Both the position numbers and the translations under genes were made by a program. This document shows, one piece after another, positions 28,663 to 38,383 of a DNA stretch of 64,000 nucleotides; positions within the stretch are counted from its first letter, which is position 1, and every line of letters begins with the position of its first letter. The notes below the pieces were generated by a model, which did not search any database, had not been told where the DNA came from, and was given only the letters and a program-made list of their open reading frames with translations. This DNA comes from Saccharomycopsis crataegensis (Eukaryota > Ascomycota > Saccharomycetes > Ascoideales > Saccharomycopsidaceae): positions 3,038,001 to 3,102,000 of the forward strand of contig NW_027043829.1 in NCBI RefSeq assembly GCF_037102585.1, read 5' to 3'.

Positions 28663-28920
28663 ATGTATTAACTACACTAAGGATCGTCGTGAGCAATCAC
28701 TTAAAAAAAAAAAAAAAGAGGGAGTGCTGAAAAATATTGTTTTTTTTTTTTTTCTTTTTTTTGCCCCATGTTACTTTTGTCAGATCGACAGGGCACCTGC
28801 TAGATACAGCACGTGGCAAAAAGAAATTTTTGAGGTTTTTTGCGTTTTGTGTCGAGGCATTTTGTTTCCAACGATGGGATGGCAGCCATTGACCTTGCTT
28901 AGCCAGGCCTTCAGTTGAAC
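28663..28920. promoter_or_regulatory. Divergent ACR3-ACR2 promoter
   Basis: This 258-base shared promoter contains a poly-A run at about 28702-28716 and a T-run at 28740-28760, a likely nucleosome-depleted core, plus the E-box CACGTG at 28810-28815. I looked for the Yap8/Acr1 pseudopalindrome TGATTAATAATCA and for TTACTAA Yap sites and did not see them, so the regulator may differ from that of S. cerevisiae. Confidence 0.5.
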
Positions 28921-29370
28921 ATGCCATCTGGTAACAAACATTTATCTGTCCAAGATTGGCTCGGAATCCATCCAAATCCAACTTCTGTGGCGGCGCGCAT
29001 CTCCCATGAACAGACCTTGAAGTTATTACAGGAAAGACCAGATGAGATTGCGATCCTTGATTTAAGAAACGATAGATCTCCAGGATTTTTGAAAGAATCA
29101 ATAAATATCCCCGCCACATCATTGAACGGGATAGATGAAGTGAAAAAGGAGTTGATTGATCCTATGAAAGAATTCAAGTCGAACTTGCAGTTAACGATTG
29201 TGCATTGTAACAGCTCTAAAAATAGGGCGACAAAGGTAGCTGGATGGATTCAGGATTATATCAACGAAAATAATATAATCGATTTCAAAGTTAGTGTTTT
29301 GGATCATGGTATTAATGGATGGTTTAAACTATCTGACCCTGTCTATAAGCTGTATATTGTGCCTATTTAA
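28921..29370 (+). CDS. ACR2: Arsenate reductase Acr2 (Cdc25/rhodanese fold)
   Basis: The product starts at MPSGNKHLSVQDWLGIHPNP (149 residues), since the TTG two codons upstream is not a start. It is a single rhodanese domain: AILDLRNDRSPGFLKESINI, then the catalytic loop TIVHCNSSKNRATKVAGWI, where the HC-x5-R active site near residue 100 matches yeast Acr2 (FHCTGSKNRGPKVA), then the closing VLDHGINGWF. Acr2 reduces arsenate to arsenite using glutathione/glutaredoxin, and the arsenite is then exported by Acr3. It carries a slightly longer N-terminus than the 130-residue S. cerevisiae enzyme. Pairing with ACR3 head to head reproduces the S. cerevisiae YPR200C-YPR201W layout. Confidence 0.92.
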   Translation: MPSGNKHLSVQDWLGIHPNPTSVAARISHEQTLKLLQERPDEIAILDLRNDRSPGFLKESINIPATSLNGIDEVKKELIDPMKEFKSNLQLTIVHCNSSKNRATKVAGWIQDYINENNIIDFKVSVLDHGINGWFKLSDPVYKLYIVPI

Positions 29371-29679
29371 AGCTGTGTAGGAATGTGAGTTCAGTTCAAT
29401 GCGTTTATCAATGTTCTGTTGATTACTACAAAGTTGTAAGGATTTTAGTTCAGTATCACATACAATATAAAGCTTGTTTCAGTCCTTCATATGTTCATGG
29501 CCCACTGTATTTGATAGATCAATAATCTCACGATGTGAAGGATGGTGAATGCTCCCATGTCCAGCATGCACTCTCCAATGCATACATTATAAACTATTTT
29601 TTTAACTGTGTATAGGCCAATTTGCTTATCTCGAACATTTTATTCCGATCGTCCTTTTTGGAAAAGGCTCGCTACTGGT
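29371..29679. other. ACR2 3' spacer
   Basis: About 310 bases between ACR2 and the right-hand copy of the duplicated segment. It is AT-rich and nothing is recognised in it. Confidence 0.4.
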
Positions 29680-30265
29680 TTTCAGCTGCAACTTAAGGAT
29701 GGATTGACTTTTCTTAACGGCCGTCTTTGTATGCAGATTACTAGGTTTTGATTCACATCAACTATTCTGGCAGATATTTCTTTATAAAGCCTGATTCAGG
29801 TGTAAAAGAATTGGTAGCCGAGATCCCCGGTCAACAGCATTCTCTTTGATTAACCCATAGCTGAAGCCAAAGGAAAAGCGGGAACTATAGCCGAAAATGG
29901 TGGTGAGGGAGACATGAGGATTTTAGTACGAGTGTGAGGAAAGTGAAAAACATATGATTTTTTTTTTCTTCGCTTCATCAACCAAATTATTCCTTAAAGA
30001 GATTCTTAAAAAAATAAAAAGGGAATCAGTCAGATCACAAACACAAGAGAAAATCAATGATAGGTGGAACGTAGCACCAAAAAAAACACTGGGACGCCAC
30101 GCATTGCAGGATGTCTTAAGTATGGCTGTCACACCATCAGGTTAGATTTTCCTGGTAGTGTCGATACATGGCCATTCATTCTACAGAAACTAAACCACTT
30201 ACACAATATGAGAAAATTAAATGGCATAAATTACATTGAAAATTAAATATAGCAAAATGACTTTT
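29680..30265. pseudogene. Right copy of the duplicated segment: relic of the secretory gene 5' end and the Rpr2-like ORF
   Basis: In the same orientation as 26656-27290, this copy keeps the reverse-strand start codon of the secretory gene (at 29915) and its signal-peptide region, but has lost about 100 bases inside and is frame-disrupted. Its rightward part keeps the tail ILQKLNHLHNMRKLNGINY with the stop at the same place (30244-30246), against ILQKLNYLHNISKLNYTHH in the left copy; upstream of that an in-frame TAG after DVLSMAVTPSG shows decay. Divergence between the copies is substantial, roughly a quarter to a third of positions by eye, so the duplication is old or fast-decaying. Confidence 0.75.
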
Positions 30266-30605
30266 TTTTCTTTTATTTTGATCAGTAAGATCACATATAG
30301 TATATTGGCTTGTAAGTCGTGGTAGAATATAATGTTTAGTATAATATAATAATGTATAGTATAATGGTGTTATAGAGGAGAGGTATAGCAACGCCAGTAA
30401 TGACTATCAATCTAGCAGTGTATTGTTGGTGAGCTCACATAGCAAATACTGTCAAGACAATGCCAGATTGCACATTCATTTACCATAATAATGGCTCTCA
30501 ATGTAAGCGTGATCTCCATCAAATTATCTTGTGAATAACCATTTCCCAGTATATATTCATTCATTTTACCCATTCTCTACCAAAAAAAAAAAAAAAAATC
30601 ACAAT
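30266..30605. other. Spacer with ATAATG/TATAGT micro-repeats
   Basis: About 340 bases. Between about 30297 and 30366 there are repeated TATAGTATAATG-like units. Otherwise AT-rich, ending in a poly-A run (about 30582) that forms the 3' region of the next gene. Confidence 0.45.
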
Positions 30606-32333
30606 TCAACTTAATTTGGGTGGGAAATTCTGGGACACCAACGGATTAAATTGGTATTTATGATACTTCTTGCAACGCGGCTTGTCGTCACAAGTTTCAT
30701 CATTTTGGTCTAATGATAGTTGAAGTGGTGAATGTTCCGATTGAAGTTGAGATTCAGGAGAAGCTTCGCGCGATACAAAAACTTGGGGACGTTCTTGTGA
30801 TAATGACCCACATGGAGTTTTTTCCCTCTGACGAGGATACGGCAGGTGCCTATGATAATGATAGGTTTCTGCTTCTCCAGAGTGAGTTTGGGGTCTCGAG
30901 ATACCACAAATTTTTGGCTGCGATGAAGGACGGCCCTGAGCAGACTGAGATAAGCACCGAGATTGGATCTTCAATTGAGAATGGGGTTGGGAAAAACAAC
31001 GAGTTTGGGGATATAATGGCAAATCAATTTCGAATTTTGGAAAAGAATGTGACTGTTGAGATTGTAAAGGTGGAAGTTTGTAACGGAAATTGTCTGTGGA
31101 ATAAATTTGTGGAGTCTGTTTAAGATGATTCTGTGATATAAAGGTCACTGGAGCATTTTTGGGTGAAGTCCCTGTTTCTACCCTCTGTGAATTCTTCAAT
31201 TTTTCCACTTCCCAACGAATTTTTCTGATATCATTCAATTGACAGTCTAAGTCCTTATAATCGAAGAATAACTCATATCTTAATAATTTCATAAGGTTGA
31301 CTTCAAGTCTGTGGTTGGCGGGATTGGTGCTGTTCCACCCAGCTGCTTCCCAGAATTGCGTTTCTGACGAATGGTTGTCCTGCAACAATTTTTCGGCAAC
31401 TCTGATAGCGGAGGAAACAAGCTTGAACACATTTATTTCATCAAGTTTCACAGACTGGTTGGCAATGAAATTGCTGATATGTTTCAAAGAGTTGCAGCCA
31501 TCACTAATATCTGGTAATAAGTCAGGGTTAAAGAACAATCTTCTAAGGTAAATAGAAGCAGCAATATAACATTCTATGTCGATATTGACAATATTGTGAA
31601 TTCTTTCCAAGAATTTTTCCAAAGATAAAGTTGGGGTACTGGGTAATTTGAAATCATCTAGAATAAGAGGATAATCCGTTGGAGATAAATATGATGGGGT
31701 AACAATTTTTTTGATTTTGGTTTTTGGAGAAACCGGGGCTGAGATACAAGATGCAACAACTTCAACGGTTGCAGATGGTACAACGCTGGTGCTATTATTA
31801 TAATCGGTATTGGGGAATAATACCTTGGATGCTGGCTTAGACCCAACAAATATTTCAGACGAGCTTTGGAGTGGGTCATTAGCTGTTGTACCGCCCGAAT
31901 GCTGTCCGTTTGAAGTAGATAACGTTGTTGTTGGTGCTTGGATACTGCAAAGACTAGTGTTCAACAATGTCGATCTTTGCAGATCAACGTTTGTGTAGGA
32001 GGTGACCCGATCGCAAAAACCACCAATACGAGCCTTTGGAGTGTTAATATCATCCTCGTTCTCAGCAATAGTTCTCTTCTTGCTATCTGGTGATGTAATA
32101 CTATTCAAAAATATCAAGTCGTTCAAATGTTGGAGCAAAAATCCTAGCCCGTGGATTGGCCTCAAGTCGTTATGTGTTAAAGATGCGGGGCGATAGGCTC
32201 CGCTATTTGAAGTGGGCGAGAACATCTGGTGGAAAAAAGATGAATGATGGCACAACTCTTCATTTTGAAAGTATCTGTTTGTAGTGGCAGTCAATATCTT
32301 TCTTATGGGAGAAGACGGTTGAGAACAGTTCAT
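30606..32333 (-). CDS. Pho80-family (Pho85-type) cyclin, possibly Clg1-like
   Basis: I start at MNCSQPSSPIRKIL (32333, 575 residues), since the longer frame to 32426 is a Phe-rich leader. The first 225 residues are Ser/Thr-rich and disordered. A cyclin fold lies at about residues 240-380: SLEKFLERIHNIVNIDIECY, then AASIYLRRLFFNPDLLPDIS, then NVFKLVSSAIRVAEKLLQDN and EVNLMKLLRYELFFDYKDL, which resembles the PCL/Pho80 cyclin box where ExxFLxLLxYxL ends helix 5. The C-terminal 190 residues are Gln/Pro/Ser/His-rich. It should be a regulatory subunit of the CDK Pho85. The layout (central cyclin box, Gln/Pro-rich tail) suggests Clg1, but orthology is uncertain. Confidence 0.7.
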   Translation of the reverse strand: MNCSQPSSPIRKILTATTNRYFQNEELCHHSSFFHQMFSPTSNSGAYRPASLTHNDLRPIHGLGFLLQHLNDLIFLNSITSPDSKKRTIAENEDDINTPKARIGGFCDRVTSYTNVDLQRSTLLNTSLCSIQAPTTTLSTSNGQHSGGTTANDPLQSSSEIFVGSKPASKVLFPNTDYNNSTSVVPSATVEVVASCISAPVSPKTKIKKIVTPSYLSPTDYPLILDDFKLPSTPTLSLEKFLERIHNIVNIDIECYIAASIYLRRLFFNPDLLPDISDGCNSLKHISNFIANQSVKLDEINVFKLVSSAIRVAEKLLQDNHSSETQFWEAAGWNSTNPANHRLEVNLMKLLRYELFFDYKDLDCQLNDIRKIRWEVEKLKNSQRVETGTSPKNAPVTFISQNHLKQTPQIYSTDNFRYKLPPLQSQQSHSFPKFEIDLPLYPQTRCFSQPHSQLKIQSRCLSQSAQGRPSSQPKICGISRPQTHSGEAETYHYHRHLPYPRQREKTPCGSLSQERPQVFVSREASPESQLQSEHSPLQLSLDQNDETCDDKPRCKKYHKYQFNPLVSQNFPPKLS

Positions 32334-33764
32334 CTTTTGCTGATGAACCAATCGTCGTTGGTGGCTGTCAGTCCAAACAGAGAAAAAAAAAAAAAGGACA
32401 ACGCTGTCTAAAGGAATTTCCTTCAATTTTATTGCGATTTGAAAATTCGTTGTTTTTGGTAATTAGTATTAGTGACATCAACATCTAGCAACTGGGAAAA
32501 AAACAACCAGGATGGATTATGATATTTATACTTTTATTAGGTGTACCACACTTTCTTTTTTAGTGGTGCTTGCATTGTTCTGACTCACTTTTGCAGGAAG
32601 TTGACGCGACATGACATTACGTTTTAAACGAATGTTTTCATTTCATGGACAACAAAAAGGCTACCGTGAAGCTGGCTACAATAATTCGAGGGTTTAGGGG
32701 AAGCAGGTGTACCGACAGCGATATTATACTCGGATAACGTCAGCTGGGCAATTGTAAATTCTCTGTTCATATCGGGCCAAAGGAAACAAACCACTGGCAG
32801 TTAGTTGCTCAGAATAAACCAAAAAAAAAGTTCCTATTTCGGCAAACAAAAGTTGTTTTGACAGGTATGGATGGGATGGCACAGAACTCTAAATCCTCAA
32901 GGATAGTGCAAAGGCAAAGATAGACGGCTTAATTTACAGTCAGTATATTTATTGTATTGTATATTAATTTATTGCGAACTAAACCTTTCAAATGCCTCCT
33001 CCACAATTCTCTCGTATCGAATAACTCCCTATTTTCCCACCATATCGTAAATGCACATTGTTAATATCTGGCATTTTGACGTAATTAATTAATGTGCCTT
33101 CTTTATTTTTTTTTGTTTGTTTTTTTTTTTTTTCGCCATTTCTTCGTATCCATTCACCGTGGATTCCATTTCCTGGAGTCTCATGATTGTTTATATATTC
33201 AATGAGATGGAAATTTGTGGCTTTCATCACAATTCAAATTTCCATTTAAAAAAAAAAAAAAAAAAAGACATTCTGTTGTGATTACGTTGATCTTGGAAAC
33301 TCATTAATCTCTAATATCTGTAAACAAGAATATACATGGATCGATTATTATGGTAACGGTGCTCACAAAATTGATAGATTAAATTCTACCCGAACCCAAC
33401 TTAATCATCATAAAAAGTAATACAGTCCAGCCCAAGTTGAGCATTAAATAACTTAAAGAAATCTTTATTTTTCCCTTTTATTGTAATGATCTTTTAGTAT
33501 GGTTAATTATCTTTTATTATTAATTATTAGGGAGTGTAACAGATATGAAGGTCTCATTAAACTTTGAGCAAGAAGAAGAAGAAAAAAAAAAAAAAAAAAA
33601 GAATTATTTCAAAAATTAAAATGAAAAACAAAATGAATAAAATGAAACAAAAGAGAAGAGAAAAAAACTGCAATAAAGAAGTTCATTGATCTTATTTGTT
33701 TAATTATTCCACTTTTCAAGATCACATTCATTCTTTCTATAGAATGGATACTATCTTTTTGGAT
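32334..33764. other. Spacer between cyclin gene and thioesterase
   Basis: About 1.4 kb. It contains the cyclin promoter (32334-32800), then T/A runs at 33110-33135, 33248-33266 and 33583-33600. No gene, tRNA or repeat is recognised. The 80-codon reverse frame at 33230-32988 is low-complexity and not convincing. Confidence 0.45.
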
Positions 33765-34874
33765 TCAAGTTAAATATGCTCTTGCAAACTTCTCCAAATC
33801 CCCTTCCGATATAGACATGTGTTCACCATTGATACTCTCAAACACTAGTTTATCTGAATTCAACATCTCTTGTAATCCGATTAAATCTTCTCTGAATTGA
33901 CGAGACTCAATAAGAGGAATAAGCACATGGTCTTCGTTTTTCGAGATTTTAGGCTGCCAATCAGAAAACCAGGCACTATCGCGAGGAACAACAACTTTAT
34001 CTTTCTCAAATCTTACCATGACAAATTTACCATTGATTGATGTCAACTTTTTCTTATACATCTCGTCCCCTTTTTCACCTTCGTTGTTGACGTCTTTCAA
34101 AAAAATAGAGTTTTCTAAATATTTTTCATAATCCTCATTATATCCATGACTTCCCGCACCGTTTCTGAAATATTGAGCAAAAACCACATTCTGCTGAATA
34201 TTCTTATCCCAAATATGCCCCTTGACGAACTTGTTCCGTTGATGGCAAACCCAATCTGTCTTTCCACATTCTGGCAAATCCAGAATCCCATTGTGCGGCA
34301 GTCCAAAAGTAATCAAATTATTAATGTTGTTTAATCCTTCACATCTTTCAATTAAAGAGCGGGAAAATAATCCTCCTTGTGAGAACCCAATCATATTCAC
34401 CCCACTATGCGAATCAGCACCTCCATCATGCTGATTTTTCAAAGCCATGGATATCACAGGATCCGCTAATACTCTCTCACAAACAGCATCAAGTTCCTCA
34501 TTCATGTTCGCGAACATCGATTTTTGGGCGTCCTTCTCTGTATCTTCATCTAAAAAGACAGAATATATATAAAGATCGGGTACTACCAGTCTGAGGATTT
34601 CAAATACTCGATACATCGCCTCACTATTATATGAATCACCAAGGCCATGCCATATTATTAGTGGACGAGGGCTTTTTGTGGAGTTGTAGGTAGAAACCCC
34701 AATATTTGGATTGACAAGAGGATGATCATTGGTGGTTTCTCTATTTATAGAATCAAAATTAAAACTGATAGCATCAGATGAGTCCTCATGAAGCCCCGAG
34801 TTCAGCGACCTCTGATTGTTCAAATGGAATCTGCTACCAGCAATCATCGAAGTCATTGACTCTAGAATTCTCAT
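33765..34874 (-). CDS. Palmitoyl-protein thioesterase (PPT1 family)
   Basis: The 369-residue product aligns along its length with animal PPT1: RPLIIWHGLGDSYNSEAMYR, then a nucleophile elbow MIGFSQGGLFSRSLI (Ser near residue 169), ITFG-x-PHNGI, ECGKTDWVC, KFVMVRFEKDKVVVPRDSAWF (Asp of the triad) and GEHMSIS near residue 353 (His). PPT1 removes palmitate from S-acylated proteins in the lysosome/vacuole. S. cerevisiae lacks an obvious PPT1, so this is a lineage-retained gene. Two CTG codons at residues 192 and 198 fall in the FG-x-PHNGI-x-DLPEC segment where human PPT1 has a small Gly, strong support for CTG=Ser. Oddly the N-terminus (MRILESMTSMIAGSRFHL) is not a good signal peptide, so the true start may be an upstream exon. 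Confidence 0.88.
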   Translation of the reverse strand: MRILESMTSMIAGSRFHLNNQRSLNSGLHEDSSDAISFNFDSINRETTNDHPLVNPNIGVSTYNSTKSPRPLIIWHGLGDSYNSEAMYRVFEILRLVVPDLYIYSVFLDEDTEKDAQKSMFANMNEELDAVCERVLADPVISMALKNQHDGGADSHSGVNMIGFSQGGLFSRSLIERCEGLNNINNLITFGLPHNGILDLPECGKTDWVCHQRNKFVKGHIWDKNIQQNVVFAQYFRNGAGSHGYNEDYEKYLENSIFLKDVNNEGEKGDEMYKKKLTSINGKFVMVRFEKDKVVVPRDSAWFSDWQPKISKNEDHVLIPLIESRQFREDLIGLQEMLNSDKLVFESINGEHMSISEGDLEKFARAYLT

Positions 34875-37102
34875 CTTGGAATATAGTTTCTTTAGGGCTG
34901 TTCTTTACTCTGAAATTATTTTAGATCTAGCAAGAATATCAGGTCAAACAAACTGACTGGTGACGCCTATCCTGGATTATTATCTTCTGTGTTTGGTAAC
35001 CTATGGTATGTTTTATCTTTTCATTAACTTGAATGGAATATTATTGGAAGCATATGCCTAACCGGAAACACTCGCAACCAAGAGAAGAATTATAAATAGC
35101 AAAGGTATGGTTATGATCCGACGAGTTTAGAAAACAAATAGCTATACAATGGAATAAGCCAATATGTTTTTGATATGATTGTTGGTATGAATCAGCCAGT
35201 TTTCTTTTTTTTAATCCCCGAATGTTCAGCAGTTTGATGATAGCTTGTTTGTGATTCTGGCATCTCATCTCATCACCGTGAATTTGTATTTTTGCGCAGC
35301 GCGGGCACGTGTGACGTGACGGCTCTCGGGGGGAGGTCGAGGGCTCGAAAACTTCTAGTGCCCGCAGTTTGTGTATGGATTGCTCACGTGTAATTCTCGG
35401 AAAGACACTTTTTACACCCTCGGAAAGCATCGAAGTTTCACCGGGATTAAAGTTTGGCTTGTGTACATGCAGGGTTTTGTTGATGGAGACATGCTGCCAT
35501 GTACATTTTAGGAAATTTTCAAACAAACAATTGCACTGCTCTTTCTTCATTTTGATTTGCCCGTTATCCGCATTAATTTTTTAGGCATTCATTGGCGGGA
35601 TGGGATGGGCAAGAGAGATAAAAAATTAAGATACAGACTATTGAATTTGCAAACATGGTATTTCCTGCTCAGTAAATTAATTTGTATGCCATGAGAAAGA
35701 AACGTGCAACCTTACTGATCGTAAGACAATTTCAAAATCCGGCAACTCGGTATTTTAGTGGATCCAGTAAGACAGCAAAAGAAATCTTTGGGATATGTTC
35801 CACGCTACCAAAATAAAAGATATTGACAGCAACCATTAGCCTTAAAATATTTCTCAACAGATATAGTCCACATTTACCCATATAACATAAGGGACATCAT
35901 ATTTTTTTTTTCTTTTTTTTTTTTTTTTCCTTTCATTTTTGGAATTTCATCGTATTAGTTTATAGGTGAAATGGAAGATTATTCTTTCTATAAAAATGAG
36001 CGTGGGTTTACTTGGTGGTACCACAATATGGCCCAAATATCATTGCGTGCGAGATAAAGATGAATAGTTCTATTCTATAGACTTTTAGTGATGATTTTGA
36101 ACCATTTTCCTTGTTAAGAATTTTAATAAGCTTTCCAATACATGCTGCTAGTGAATAATAGAATGTATTATCGAAGTTAGAAGAAACTAATCCTTAGGAT
36201 GGCAGAATGGCAAATATGGCTTTATTAACACGGTTTAAGCAATGTTTACGGAAACATTCACAATATACTCTCTGATTCCATCTTCCAAGCTCCAATTCTG
36301 AGGTATCACAGGCAAACGCCGGTGGGCAGGCTTCGGAAAAAGTAACATCGGAAGATAATAGAACAGGACGAATGGAATAACAAAGACAAACAAAAATATG
36401 AGAGATAAAAGAAGAAGAAAAAGCAAGAATAATGAATAGCAAGAAGTTAACCAAGAAAAAAAAAATGGAAAAATTGAATGAATGAATTACTGATACTGTG
36501 CCTACTACACTTTGCCTATCGTAATCTCTAGGTATTCTGTCCGGGTAATGAAGACACTCCACCAAATTTATCCGCTTCTGTTTTTTGTACTAATGCTAGA
36601 GGGCACAGAAGATGAGCTTTTCCTCTATTACATTCAAAACCTCATAGTTCATGATTCATATATTGTATCAGAATTAAAGACCCTACTGAACCAGATAATT
36701 GAGTGCTAGTATTATCCTTAGCGCCCAATAATATCCAAAAGCAGCTGACAACTAATAGCAGCTAGAAACTCTTTTGGCTATATTCAAAGGCTCCGGGAGA
36801 GACGAGAAATCAGTGCTGTTTTTGTGTTATTTCACACATAATAGTCAAATTAAAGGGTCTGTTTTTGTTATTAAAAGGAATAGGCTACTGGGAAATTATT
36901 GATTGACATCTTGCGGTTTTTGAAAGAAAAAAACCAGAAGAAGAAATAAATTAGAACTCATATCTTGCCAATTTTTAATCCCATCTAAAGGCAAAAAGAT
37001 CGAGGTCCAACTTTAAAACTTAACGAGGCTGGAACAAAGTAACGAAAAATCACTGCATAATCATACCTCCCCAAAATAGCTGGACAATATTCTGAAATAC
37101 AG
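34875..37102. other. 2.2-kb spacer with a GC-rich E-box island
   Basis: No convincing gene. A GC-rich island at about 35296-35420 contains two CACGTG E-boxes (near 35307 and 35384) and a CGTGACG run, unlike the AT-rich flanks. A 169-codon reverse frame over 35041-35550 (with HTCPRCAKIQ and EMRCQNHK) crosses the island but has no family features and may be chance. Another hydrophobic reverse frame lies at 36194-36565. A T-run lies at 35902-35929. Confidence 0.45.
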
Positions 37103-38383
37103 ATGACTGCACAGGAAGAATCTGAAAGAACTCTGGTTAACATACCCCGGAAAATCCCCAGCGATGACTTCAATCTTACTGATATATCAACAACAGAGGC
37201 AATTCACATCTTAGTGCAAACGGTGAATGATTTAATTTTCTATAAAAATATTCGTGAATGTGAAATAGAGCGACAGAAATTGAAGATTCAAGAGGAGCAA
37301 CAAAAAGAACAAATGCAAGCTTTAAAAGATGATGAACAGAGCGCAACTCCATCAGCACCCAATAGAAATCTCATGGGCCTCAAAACTAATGGGACAGTAT
37401 ATTATCATTCTGATGTATCTGGGTCTTCAACATTTTCAAACACAGATTCCAATAGTAATAACAATAGTGATTCCTCGAATGATTTGCTATCTAAATCACC
37501 TTCATCAACGCCGGTAGATCAGTACAAGTTTTTACTGGAAAATTACACCGATATAAATTTCAAAAGACAAAAACGACGATACGATCTTGATGACCATTTG
37601 AAAGCCCAAGATAATGAAGAATCACAGTTGAAGATTTCGATTCCAGAGAAGTCGGACAAAAAGATTGCGAAAAATATCGTTCAAGGAGAGGAAGAAGAAC
37701 ACGAGGGAGGGAAAGAAGAGCCAAAAGATAATAATTTCAACAAAAGTCAAACTCGTCAACTTTTTAGGAAGTTCAACTTGAAGTCTAAACCTAAAATCTC
37801 TATTATGGATTATGTTGTGAGGTTGCAAAAATATTTAAAGTTTGGTAATACTGTGATGATTGTTGCTTCCTATTATATTTATAATTTGATTTATTTCTAT
37901 CATGGAGAGGAAGATACCAAGAAAGAGATTGGTAAGAAAGATATGTGTGATAACACCAAAAATGTTAACACTGGTGCTGAATCAAGCGATACGAGAAATA
38001 TGACTGTTCAAAATGATAAGGACGCAGTACCCATCGACATACCATATTTGAACGCGGAAATTGATGCTGAATCTTATCTTTCGCTTACAGAATTGAATTC
38101 CTATCGTATAGTCTTGACCACGCTCCGGATTGCCACTAAACTCATTGAAGACTTAAATTTCTCATCGAAATTTTTCGCTCAAATTTGCGGAATCAAGGTT
38201 GGTGAATTAAATAAAATGGAAACAGTGATGTTGTTTTTGTTAGATTTTGATTTAAAAGTTGATAATGAAAGATTATTAAGTCATTTGAAACGAATTAGAA
38301 AGTTACAGGGGTTTGCGGTAAGAGAGAAAGAGAAACAAAAGCAAAAGACAACTGATGAAACTGAAGGTGGAGCAAAAATTTGA
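37103..38383 (+). CDS. Pho85 cyclin of the Pho80/Pcl6-8-10 group
   Basis: The 426-residue protein has an N-terminal helix DISTTEAIHILVQTVNDLI near residue 30 (the region before Pho80 cyclin boxes), a coiled charged and Ser/Asn-rich linker (50-220), then the cyclin core: KPKISIMDYVVRLQKYLKFG, VMIVASYYIYNLIYF, an inserted acidic loop of about 50 residues, then YLSLTELNSYRIVLTTLRIA, KFFAQICGIKVGELNKMETV and LFLLDFDLKV. The pattern SYRIVLTTLRIATKLIED-x-x-FSSKFFAQICGI is the Pho80-family signature. It should confer substrate choice on Pho85, for example in glycogen or phosphate control. Its place between RPL1 and FMP40 matches YPL219W (PCL8), so PCL8/PCL10 is the best guess. Confidence 0.75.
   Translation: MTAQEESERTLVNIPRKIPSDDFNLTDISTTEAIHILVQTVNDLIFYKNIRECEIERQKLKIQEEQQKEQMQALKDDEQSATPSAPNRNLMGLKTNGTVYYHSDVSGSSTFSNTDSNSNNNSDSSNDLLSKSPSSTPVDQYKFLLENYTDINFKRQKRRYDLDDHLKAQDNEESQLKISIPEKSDKKIAKNIVQGEEEEHEGGKEEPKDNNFNKSQTRQLFRKFNLKSKPKISIMDYVVRLQKYLKFGNTVMIVASYYIYNLIYFYHGEEDTKKEIGKKDMCDNTKNVNTGAESSDTRNMTVQNDKDAVPIDIPYLNAEIDAESYLSLTELNSYRIVLTTLRIATKLIEDLNFSSKFFAQICGIKVGELNKMETVMLFLLDFDLKVDNERLLSHLKRIRKLQGFAVREKEKQKQKTTDETEGGAKI

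Noticed and set aside
35041-35550. 169-codon reverse frame with CPRC and CQNH
   Set aside because: The Cys/His pairs do not form a recognised finger, the frame crosses a GC-rich promoter-like island and has no relatives I know. Kept only as a possibility in the findings.
36194-36565. 123-codon reverse frame with a Phe/Ile-rich middle
   Set aside because: Hydrophobic character comes from poly-T; no start context or family motif.
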